DNA of 64,000 nucleotides, from NCBI GenBank assembly GCA_963674575.2, contig CAXXQT010000002.1, positions 1,674,001-1,738,000 on the forward strand, in the 5' to 3' direction. The position numbers were made by a program, and so were the translations under genes. Of this stretch, positions 54,695 through 63,000 are shown in pieces (position 1 is the stretch's first letter; each line of letters opens with the position of its first letter). The DNA is from JAAYAY01 sp963674575. Its GTDB lineage: Bacteria > Planctomycetota > Planctomycetia > Pirellulales > Thermoguttaceae. The notes beneath the pieces are model-generated. The model saw only the letters and a list, made by a program, of their open reading frames with translations, did not search any database and was not told the DNA's origin.

Positions 54695-54895
54695 GGGGGG
54701 GGCAGAGTCTTGGATAACGAGGGCTCCCGCCCTGGCTCTCACATCCAGACAGCGAGAGAATGCCCCCGTTCGTTGGCCCCGCTGCGACCCGTTCACAAGA
54801 AGTCCGCTGCCGGGTGGATTGATTGTCCCTCGGTAAGTACACAAGGGCGACCGCCAGAAGTCCACATTGTGTGGTCGTCCGCAGGTCGCCCGTGG
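54695..54895 (-). other. Conserved structured element, copy 2
   Basis: Outer stem GGGCGACC (54884-54891) / GGTCGCCC (54845-54852), inner stem CCACA / TGTGG (54862-54874), followed by CCGAGGG, CAATCCACCCG and CTTGTGA blocks as in copy 1. It lies between the hairpin after the DUF4465 gene and the giant gene 2 promoter, so it is either a 3' UTR/sRNA or part of a longer leader. Confidence 0.5.
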
Positions 54896-54983
54896 TTGTC
54901 CGCAGGAGAGAAGGTGTCGCGCCGGTCCATAGAGCCCGTTGTCGGGCTATGGCGGCTCACTCCTCAGCTTGTCGGCCGGACCA

Positions 54984-57900
54984 CTACCAGGTTCCCATGT
55001 CGATCAGGCGGCAGGCCAACAAGTCCTCGTCGATGTCGATCGTGTCCGTTGTGCCGCTGTCGTAGGAGCGGGCATAAACCAAGTCGAAATACAAGGCTGC
55101 GTTCTGATAGGTGCCGGCCTCGTCCGTCAAGGAAACCCCCTGGTACTCATCATTTTCGAGCAACTCGCCGGTCAAGATGTCGTTGCCGCTGGAGTCGTAG
55201 AGGTAGGCCCGGTCTCCAGAGGTGTCAGAATCGGAACCGACGGCGGTGAGCGAATCGAATCCACGTGCGTAGGTGTAGAACGAAGCGGTCGCATCCGTCA
55301 GCGTGCTGTACGTGGGATAGCCTCGATAGCGATTGCCGCCCTCGTCCGATCCGTTCAACACGGCCGTATCCGTGCCGCCGCGCGTGGCGTAGGCATAGAC
55401 GCGAGCGAATCCGGTGGTTGCGAGATCCGCGAAAGACCCGTCCCGGTCCATCGTTGCCGAGGAGGGCGTCGTCTCCAGGGAGTCGTCGCCCGAGCTGTCG
55501 TAGATGTAGGCGTAGCTGGCGCCGTCGCCGGGCGAGGCGGCTTCCACGGAATCGAAGCCCCGCACGTAGAAGTAGAACGAACGTGCCGACTCGGTGAAGG
55601 TTGTGTAGTCCGGGTAGCTGTAGAGGCGATTTCGAGCCCCGTCGGCGCCGGTCAACTCGGCTGAATCATCGCCGCCCGACGTCGCATAGACATACACCTT
55701 CTCGAAGCCCGCAGCGGAACGGCTCGTCGTTCCATCCTCGCGGCTCAGGTCGACACCTTCCGGGCTTGCGGAGAGGATCTCGTTGTCGGCGCTGTCGTAG
55801 ACGAAGGCGTAGTTCCCACTTCCTTTGCCGGCGTCGACGGTCACGTCCTCGAAGCCTTCCACTTGCTGGCTGAACGTACGCGGCAAGTCGCTCATTCGGG
55901 TGTAGCTATCGTAGCTGTACAGGCGATTGCTGCCGGTCGAACCGGTCAAGGTGGCGGTGTCGTTCTCGCCACCGCCGCCATTGACCGAGATGGTTTCCAC
56001 GCTCGTCGCGTAAACGGCGTAGCCCCAGCCAACCACGTCGACCGAGTCGGGATCGAGGATTGCCTCCTCGTATCCGTCGGTCCCAACCACCGTGATTCGA
56101 TCGCTGCCTTCGAGCCCGTCGATGTAGAATTCGGTGCGGCCCGTTCGGTCATACACCTCTGTTTCGCCGTTGATCGTGACCTCGTACTGGGTTTCTGTAG
56201 CAACGAAGGCGATCACGTCGTCGGCGTCAGTGGCCTGCAAGGTAACGACTTCGGGAGCGGCAACGACGATGTTGTCGACGGCGAAATAGGACGGGGTATT
56301 CATGCCCCACGTGCCCACGTCGGACGACGAAAGGGAGAACTCCAACTCGGTCGCTCCCGCCAGGCTGGTCAGGTCGACCGTCGTCCACTCGTCGACGACG
56401 TAGTCGTCCTCGAAACGGTAGTCGGCCAGGTAGAATTCGACCGTGCCGATCTCCTCGCCGCTTCCGGCCGCGCCGTCGAACCCCGTGATCGTCAGCAGGA
56501 ACCAGTCGGGGTAGTCCCCGTCGTATTCTCCGTCGTCCGCGTAATCGCCGTCGTCGTTCAAATCCAGATAGCCGAACGGGCGTGCGAAGTCATCGCCCTG
56601 AAGCATGGACAGGGCCGCATAGGTCGTGTTCGTCACGTCGAGCGATCCGACGGCCAGATCGTCAGGCACCTCCAGCGTGACCAGGTTGCCTTCCCCATAT
56701 CCGCCGCTTACTCCGCTGTAGGCGATGGCATAGGTGTTCGACGAGTCGGTCTCGGCCAGATAGGCACTGTACTGGTTGGTGTAGCCTGCGGTGGTGACGT
56801 CGGTTTCGTTCGAGTAGGTCCACTGGTCCCAGTAGTAGCCGGACCAACTCACCGCGTGGTCGAAGGTGAATTGGCCGGATTCGAAGGTGTACTCGCCGTC
56901 GGAGCTTTCGTCGTAGTGGCTTTCGGCAGCCAGACTCGCTCCCACGTCTTCGAAATCGGTGAGGCTCGCGTTGTAGAGGGTCACGTCGTCGACGGCGAAG
57001 TAGGCCGGAGTGTTCATGCCCCAGTCGCCCACGTCGGAGGACGAAAGGGAGAACTCGAGGGCAACGGCGTCATCGAGGGAGGTCAGGTCGACGGAGACCC
57101 ATTCATCCACGATGTAATCCTCGGAGTTATCGGCGGACGTGTAGTCGGCCAGGTAGAAGTCAACCGTCCCCACGCTCGTCCCGTCAGCATCCACGCCGGT
57201 GATCGTGAGCAGGAACCAGTCCTCGTCGTCGCCCGTGGAGCCGCCGAACTGCTTGGCAACGCTGTCTCCGTCAAGCATGGACAGGGCGGCATAGGTCGTA
57301 TTGGTGAGCGTGATCGATTCGAAGCCGAGGCCGCTGTAGGCGGGAAGTTCGATCGTCGGGGTGGTTCCCCAGCCGCTGGCATAGGCCACGGCGTAGGTGT
57401 TGGAGTCGCCCGCCCCGGCGCCGGCGTAGGCGCTGTACTGATTGGTGTAGCCGGCGGTCGTCGTATCGGTCGTGTTGGAATAGGCCCAGCCTTCCCACGA
57501 GTCGTAGGTGCTGTTGTAGCTGTTGTTGAACGCCACGCCGCCGCTCAGGAAACCGCCTGATTCGTCGGACCCGTTCCAGAAGCTCTCGTCGGCCAGGCTT
57601 GCCCCCACGTCCTCAAGGGTGACGTCTGCGGAATGGAGGACGGCAACGGCCTCCAAGTCAAAGCCGCCGGAGCTGAAGGCCGTGGCGTAGGGGTCGTTGA
57701 TAATATTGCCCTCCGAATCGAGGGAAGGGCTCCAGGTGGCGTTGCCGTCGACCTCGGTGATGGAGCCCACCACGTCGACGATGCGAACGTGCGTCACCTG
57801 GGTCACGTCCAGGAGGGGCGACACGTCGGCCAGTTCATCCAGGTCGAAGGGGGTGCCGTATCCCTGGCGGTATTTGCCGGCCAGGTCGTAGAGGTTGGTG

Positions 57901-58475
57901 GCGTCCAGGCTCCCGAAGCCGCCGACCTGCGTATCCGTCGGGGTGAGGGAAACGGAATCGAAGCGGAAGAAGTCCTCGCCGTTGGAGCTGACTTCCACGT
58001 AGGCCAATTCGAGGAAGGTGTCGCTGAATCCGTTCTCGAACACGGCAAAATCAGCGCCGGCGCCGTTGCTGATCGGCGTGTCGAAGGTGAGCGTGATCTG
58101 CCCGCCGTCGCCGAGACTGACCACATCGTAGGAATTGCCAACTGCCTGGCCCAGGGCGTTCTCGGCGGTGCCGTAACTTGCCAGGGTCCCCTCGGGATCG
58201 TCGATGTCGACCGGGCCGCGAACCAGGTCTTCGTAACCGGTGGCCCAGCCGACGATCGCTGTGTCATCCATGGAGATCGCGGTCGAACCTTCCTGGCCCG
58301 CGGGCGGGGCATAAGGGCCGACGCTGAGCAAGGTGCGCTGTTCGAGGGCTTCGAGTTTCAGACAACCGCCCCTCGAAGGTCCTGCTCGCCGAGAAGATGC
58401 CGTGCTGCCGCCAGCCGCTCGCAGTCGGTTCCATGCCGTCCGTGCCAGACTCTTGAGAGATTTCGTTCGTGCCAT
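54984..58475 (-). CDS. LEPR-XLL secreted protein with two DUF4465 domains
   Basis: 1163 residues from the ATG at 58475 (MARTKSLKSLARTAWNRL), which follows GCGGAG; the longer open frame overlaps the DUF1559 gene and crosses a repeat. LEALEQRTLLS at about 38-48. Residues about 75-285 form a surface-protein domain with ADFAVFENGF and YVEVSSNGEDFFRFDSV. Two DUF4465 domains follow (about 288-505 and 508-745), each with the hallmark DTTTAGYTNQYSAY-type segment. The rest (750-1163) consists of beta repeats (AYIYDSSGDDSLETTPSSAT) and a tail ending DMGTW. It is downstream of a cobalamin riboswitch and DUF1559 gene, so a role in cobalamin capture is possible but inferred. Confidence 0.85.
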   Translation of the reverse strand: MARTKSLKSLARTAWNRLRAAGGSTASSRRAGPSRGGCLKLEALEQRTLLSVGPYAPPAGQEGSTAISMDDTAIVGWATGYEDLVRGPVDIDDPEGTLASYGTAENALGQAVGNSYDVVSLGDGGQITLTFDTPISNGAGADFAVFENGFSDTFLELAYVEVSSNGEDFFRFDSVSLTPTDTQVGGFGSLDATNLYDLAGKYRQGYGTPFDLDELADVSPLLDVTQVTHVRIVDVVGSITEVDGNATWSPSLDSEGNIINDPYATAFSSGGFDLEAVAVLHSADVTLEDVGASLADESFWNGSDESGGFLSGGVAFNNSYNSTYDSWEGWAYSNTTDTTTAGYTNQYSAYAGAGAGDSNTYAVAYASGWGTTPTIELPAYSGLGFESITLTNTTYAALSMLDGDSVAKQFGGSTGDDEDWFLLTITGVDADGTSVGTVDFYLADYTSADNSEDYIVDEWVSVDLTSLDDAVALEFSLSSSDVGDWGMNTPAYFAVDDVTLYNASLTDFEDVGASLAAESHYDESSDGEYTFESGQFTFDHAVSWSGYYWDQWTYSNETDVTTAGYTNQYSAYLAETDSSNTYAIAYSGVSGGYGEGNLVTLEVPDDLAVGSLDVTNTTYAALSMLQGDDFARPFGYLDLNDDGDYADDGEYDGDYPDWFLLTITGFDGAAGSGEEIGTVEFYLADYRFEDDYVVDEWTTVDLTSLAGATELEFSLSSSDVGTWGMNTPSYFAVDNIVVAAPEVVTLQATDADDVIAFVATETQYEVTINGETEVYDRTGRTEFYIDGLEGSDRITVVGTDGYEEAILDPDSVDVVGWGYAVYATSVETISVNGGGGENDTATLTGSTGSNRLYSYDSYTRMSDLPRTFSQQVEGFEDVTVDAGKGSGNYAFVYDSADNEILSASPEGVDLSREDGTTSRSAAGFEKVYVYATSGGDDSAELTGADGARNRLYSYPDYTTFTESARSFYFYVRGFDSVEAASPGDGASYAYIYDSSGDDSLETTPSSATMDRDGSFADLATTGFARVYAYATRGGTDTAVLNGSDEGGNRYRGYPTYSTLTDATASFYTYARGFDSLTAVGSDSDTSGDRAYLYDSSGNDILTGELLENDEYQGVSLTDEAGTYQNAALYFDLVYARSYDSGTTDTIDIDEDLLACRLIDMGTW

Positions 58476-58573
58476 GGTGTTCTCCGCAGGTGGTGAGGTT
58501 TCTCGATTCGGGCTTGTGGGTTTCGCCGGGGCGACGTCTGATTGGCAGAGGCTTGCTTCATGGCATCTGCAAT

Positions 58574-58609
58574 GGGTCGGCACTGGCTGGCAAGCGGCCA
58601 GTGGCACCC
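58574..58609. repeat. Hairpin repeat family 2
   Basis: GGGTCGGCACTGGCTGGC, short loop, then GGCCAGTGGCACCC, located between the DUF1559 stop and the DUF4465 protein start. Loop-side stem bases differ from the other copies but still pair (GGC/GCC). Confidence 0.7.
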
Positions 58610-58632
58610 GGAATGCCGAGTTTGGCAGACCG

Positions 58633-59514
58633 CTAGAGGCCTTCGGTGACTTCCGCTCCCGCACGCGTGCACAGCGCGGCAGTCAGCTCGCGCGTGATCG
58701 TCTCGGAAAGGAAACGTACCGAACCGTCGGCATTCAGGCTATTGGCGCCCCCGGGGTGTTGGCTTCGTATTTCGTTGTCGATGGGCGACACGTCTTCGTC
58801 GTTCACCGTGTAGGCCACCTCGAAAACGTTTCCCCCGCTGATCCATTGTCCGTCGAGGTTTTCGCTGTCTTCGGCCACGATCAGCGTGTGGGTCAGGCCG
58901 TCCTGGATGTCGGCAGCCCGGATTGCCTGGGCCGGGGAAATCCCGGAGAGTTTTCCGTTTGCCCAGGCGGGAGCGTCGTAGAGCATGGTCCCCCGTCGGG
59001 AAGGGTTCTGCTTGCCCGCGATGCCTCCGTAATGGCAGGGCCCCATTCCATCCCGCAGTTCGCTTCCGTCGGGAACCGTGGGGCAAACGTAAACGGGAAG
59101 GACGTGAGCGGCAATGTCGGCGTTGACGGGGGCGTCGTAGGGGTGGCCGTAGTCGAGATTTCCCAACACGGCCGATTGTTCGAGGAAGGGTAGAATCAGG
59201 GCCGACCAGGCGAAGTTGAGCCCCATGTTGGAATTTCCGTAGACCATGCGGTACGCATTGCGATACTCGATGGTGCCGGGAGGGAACGTTCTGTGGGTCT
59301 GGTGGTAGTTGTGAAGGGCCAGGCCAATCTGGTGCAGATTGTTGCTGCACGACATGCGTCGAGCGCCCTCCCGGGCCGCTTGCACGGCGGGAACCAGCAA
59401 CGCCATGAGTATCCCGATGATGGCAATCACCACCAGCAACTCGACGAGCGTGAAGCCGGAAAGGCGATTCAACCGTCGTCGCGGAGGCTCAGGGCAGACA
59501 AGATGAACGAACAT
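58633..59514 (-). CDS. DUF1559 pseudopilin-like protein
   Basis: 293 residues. The type IV pilin-like N-terminus SGFTLVELLVVIAIIGILMA carries a prepilin peptidase site (G|FTLVE) at about residue 20 and a long hydrophobic helix, then AREGARRMSCSNNLHQIGLA, typical of the planctomycete DUF1559 family. The C-terminal H-x9-DG motif is HPGGANSLNADGSVRF (near residue 265). Such proteins are thought to belong to a type II secretion/pilus-like machine at the cell envelope. ATG at 59514; the region upstream is a leader of about 440 bases with a cobalamin riboswitch, so expression should fall when B12 is plentiful. Confidence 0.92.
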   Translation of the reverse strand: MFVHLVCPEPPRRRLNRLSGFTLVELLVVIAIIGILMALLVPAVQAAREGARRMSCSNNLHQIGLALHNYHQTHRTFPPGTIEYRNAYRMVYGNSNMGLNFAWSALILPFLEQSAVLGNLDYGHPYDAPVNADIAAHVLPVYVCPTVPDGSELRDGMGPCHYGGIAGKQNPSRRGTMLYDAPAWANGKLSGISPAQAIRAADIQDGLTHTLIVAEDSENLDGQWISGGNVFEVAYTVNDEDVSPIDNEIRSQHPGGANSLNADGSVRFLSETITRELTAALCTRAGAEVTEGL

Positions 59515-59714
59515 AGGCGAGCAACCTACGCCGCGCAGGTTCCAAGGCGATCTTCACGGGAGGATCGCATTGAAGCACCGGCTCGACCAACAGGAGCAAG
59601 CACGCACCATCCAGGAAACGCGTGTGGCACGAACCATTCGGGATGAATGAGGATGTGCAACGCAGGCTCGATCCTTCTTGCAGACACTGTGCCTCGCAGG
59701 CGCCTGCATGAACT

Positions 59715-59955
59715 GGTCGGAGGTAGGTCTTCTGACTTGCGAGCGGCACAGACCCCGCCTTCTCACCGCCCCGTTTGGTTTGTGACCGGAAGGCCACTCT
59801 CGAGCGGTAATGGCAAAAAGATAGGGGTAGGCATGGGGCCGCGGCGTTGGCGGCTTACCTGCTCGCTTACAGCGGCGAGGACCGTCCCAGAATCGCACTG
59901 GGTTCCCTCAAGTTGCGTTCACCAGCATGTGCCCGCAACACCTCTGACCACGATA
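59715..59955 (-). ncRNA. Cobalamin (B12) riboswitch
   Basis: On the minus strand the hallmark core appears in order: GGGAACCCAGTGCGATTCTG, ACGGTCCTCGCCGCTGTAAG, GCGAG, then GAAGGCGGGGTC and finally the B12 box AAGTCAGAAGACCTACCT (family form rAGYCMGgAgaCCkGCC). It begins right after a strong promoter and ends about 200 bases before the DUF1559 start. A GCAGGCGCCTGC palindrome just downstream may be part of the expression platform; no clear T-tract terminator was seen, so the switching mechanism is uncertain. Confidence 0.92.
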
Positions 59956-59962
59956 CCGCTAG

Positions 59963-59991
59963 ATGCTAGCGATAGATCCAGAGATTGTCAA
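59963..59991 (-). promoter_or_regulatory. Promoter of the B12-riboswitch operon
   Basis: Minus-strand TTGACA (59986-59991) and TAGCAT (59963-59968) with an exact 17-base spacer; the transcript would start near 59955, at the 5' end of the riboswitch. Confidence 0.75.
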
Positions 59992-59997
59992 GCACCA

Positions 59998-60060
59998 GGC
60001 GGAGACCGGAGGCTGGAGACCTTCAGCCTTAGGCCTTCGGTCTTCAGCCTTCTCTCCGCC
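59998..60060. repeat. Hairpin downstream of the BNR/GEVED gene
   Basis: An 8-bp perfect outer stem (GGCGGAGA / TCTCCGCC) encloses GGCTGAAG-type repeats also seen degenerately at 4924-4952. It lies between the BNR gene stop and the riboswitch promoter and may act as terminator. Confidence 0.5.
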
Positions 60061-60085
60061 GTCATTCCTTTTCACTTTGAGTGAG

Positions 60086-63000
60086 TTACCAACTCCCTCT
60101 GCGCAGCAAGTCGTAGGCCAGTTCTTCCTCGTCCACGTCGATCGTGTCGTTCGTGCCGGTGTCGGACGAGCGGGCATAGACGAGATCGAAGTAGAGGACC
60201 TGGTTCTCGTACGTCCCTGCATCGTCACTCAAGACGGCCCCCTGATACTTGCCGTTTTCAAGGACGGCCGCCGCCAGGGTGTCGTCGCCGCTGGAATCGT
60301 AGAGCCAGGCACGATCTCCCGAGGAGTCGGACTGGGAGCCCGTGGCTGCGACCGAATCAAATCCCCGGGCGTAGTGGTAAAAGGAACCGGACGCATCGGT
60401 CAAGGTGCTGTAGGCGGGGTAACCACGATAGCGGTTTCCGCCCGTCTCCGATCCGGTGAGGATTGCTGAATCATCGCCTCCTTGGGTGGCGTAGGCGTAG
60501 ACTCGTGCGAAACCGGTGGCCGTCACGTCCGGCCAGGAAGATCCTCGGGCCATCGTGGCCGAGTCAGGAGTTGCTTGCAGGGTGTCGTCGCCCTCGCTGT
60601 CGTAGAGATAAGCGTAGCTGGTGCTGCTGCCCGGCGAATCGGCGCTCACCGAATCGAAGCCCTCGGCATAGAAGTAGAACGACCTGCCCGACTCGGTCAG
60701 GGTGGTGTGGTCGGCGTAGCTGGTGAGGCGGTTTCGAGCCCCGTCTGCCCCGATCAACGCGGCTGTGTCCGTGCCGCCGTCTGTCGCGTAGGCGTAGACT
60801 TTTTCAAATCCGGCCAGCGATCGCAGAATGGTCCCGTCTTCGCGGTTCAATTCGACAGCGGCAGGAGAGGCTGTCAGGACGTCGTTTGCCTCGCTGTCGT
60901 AGAGGAACGCATAGTTGTCCTCTCCCGCGGAACCATCGACCGCTACGGTTTCGAAACCGTCGACGCGGAACGAATAGGTTCCAGGAGTATCCGACAGCCG
61001 GGTGGAATCGGGGTAGCTGAACAACCGGTTGGAGCCGGTCGAGCCGGTCAGGTTGACTTCGTCCGCCCCTCCCTTGCCGTCGACGGTGATGTTCTCCACG
61101 TTCTGGCCGTAGATTGCGTAACCGGGCCCGAGCAGGGCGAGGTTGCCGGGCAAAAGGGTCGCTTCTTCTTCTCCGTCCGTGCCCTCGATTGTGATCGTGT
61201 CGTTGCCATCGAAGGCGTCGATGCAGATGGTGCCGATCACCGCCGGGTCGACCGTGGTCGTCATCCCGTTGATGTTGACCTGGTGCAGCGAAGTGCCGGC
61301 CACGCCGGCCATCACGCGAATCGTGTCGTCGCCTTCCGATTCGCCGTAGAGGTAGAGCGTGTCGTCGATGGTGAAGCAGTAGTCTTCCACCTCGCCGTCG
61401 TCGGCGACGCCGCTCGGGGCAAGGCTCCCCTCCGTGTCGTAGCTGGTCAGGCGGAATCGGGCGTAGGTGTCGCCGGGAAGGGCCGACACGGGCACGTCGA
61501 ACGCGACACGGTTGAGGCCCGCGGCCATAGGCAAATCGACGGCAATCTGTTCGCCTGGGTCGGCCCAGTCGCCGTCGCCGTTGAAGTCGATCCAGGCGTT
61601 GAGGTACGACGCTTCCGAGGCCTCCACGTCGATGTAGGCGTCGCGAAGGCCGGGAGCCAGAAGCGAAAGGGCCACGAGTCCGTCTTCATCATCCCCAAGG
61701 TTGGTGTCGTCTCCGGCCGCAAGTGCGTCCGGGAAGCCGTCCGCCTCGGTGTCCCTCAACGCGCCGAGCGTCGGCCCGGTGGCCTGGTGTCGCGCTCCGT
61801 CATCAACGAGAAGGGTGGAATACTCGGTCGGGGCGTCGCCGAAATCGAAGAGCGTTTCCGAAAATCTGCCAATGAGGATGTCGTAGTCGGCGCCGATCGT
61901 TCCACCCAGGCTGTCTTCAGACCGCCACAGGGCCAGCCAGTTTCCTGAGCCGTCCGCTGCAATGTAAGGACTGTCGTCAGTCGACGAATCGATGGTCGCG
62001 TTGGTGTTAAGAGGTACCGCCGGGGTCCAACTGGCGCCTCCGTCGCGGGAGCGCGACACGAGAATGTCGCAATCGTGGCCCAACGCCCCGCTCTGGACGT
62101 CGTTGGATCCCCAAACGGCCATCCAGTTTCCCGTGCCATCCGTCGCAAGCTGCGGAGAAAAGTCATAGGCGGAATCCGAGGCGGCTTTGGAGACCAATGC
62201 GGCGGGAGCCGTCCACGTTTGCCCGGCGTCTGAGGAGCGGGAAATGAGAATGTCGGTGTCGGTGCCGATCGTACCTCCCAACGTGTCGGACGAGGACCAG
62301 ACGGCCAGCCAAATCCCCGCTCCGTCGAAGAAAATCCGGGGACTGCCGTCTGCTCCCGAATCCGTTGAGGCATTGGTGTTCAAGGCAGCGGCATCGCTCC
62401 AGGTAACGCCGGCGTCCGTGGATCGGGAAAAGAGGATGTCGCGATCCGAGCCGATCGCCCCTCCCAAGTTCTCGTCGGAAGACCACACGGCCAGCCAGTT
62501 TCCCTCGCCATCGGTAGTGAGTTGGGGGCCAATGTCGCTTCCGGTGTCCGTCGCAGCGTCGCTGTTCAACGGAGCAGGATCGGTCCAGGTCAGCCCCGCG
62601 TCGCTGGAACACGCGAAGAAAATGTCTGTGTCGGCGCCGATCGTGCCTCCGAGGCTGTTCGCAGAATACCACACAGTAATCCAGTTTCCCATGCCGTCAG
62701 TGGTGACCTGCGGACAACAGTCGTTAACGGTGTCGGTGCCAGCATCCGTGTTCAGCGGCATCGGATCGGTCCAGGTAACTCCGCCATCGGAAGAGCGAGC
62801 GAAGAGGATGTCGTCGTCGTAGCCGATCGTGTCTCCCAGCCTATCACTCGAATACCAAACAGCAATCCAGTTTCCGTTGCCGTCCGACGCAACCTCAGGA
62901 AGTCTATCCGAGCCGGAATCCGTGGCTGCATTCGTATTCAAGGCAGCCGGAGCGGTCCAACTGAATCCTCCATCGGTGGATCGTGACACCAGGATGTCGC

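Larger units (their letters stand above)
54351..54983 (-). other. Leader, promoter and structured element upstream of giant gene 2
   Basis: A 633-base gap. From the DUF4465 gene stop, the minus strand shows a hairpin CCATAGCCCG-ACAA-CGGGCTCTATGG (54930-54955), the structured element (54695-54895), the promoter at 54625-54653 and a leader of about 265 bases. It is a paralogue of 43753-44429. No protein gene seen. Confidence 0.7.

Noticed and set aside
54695..54895. Possible c-di-GMP (GEMM) or second cobalamin riboswitch
   Set aside because: The core motifs of those families (for example the B12 box or the CTGTAA segment) are absent, and the element lies before the likely promoter.
58476..58664. 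Overlap of the DUF4465 protein with the DUF1559 gene
   Set aside because: The frame extends that far, but the extension crosses a hairpin repeat; the ATG at 58475 has a ribosome site and gives a proper N-terminus.
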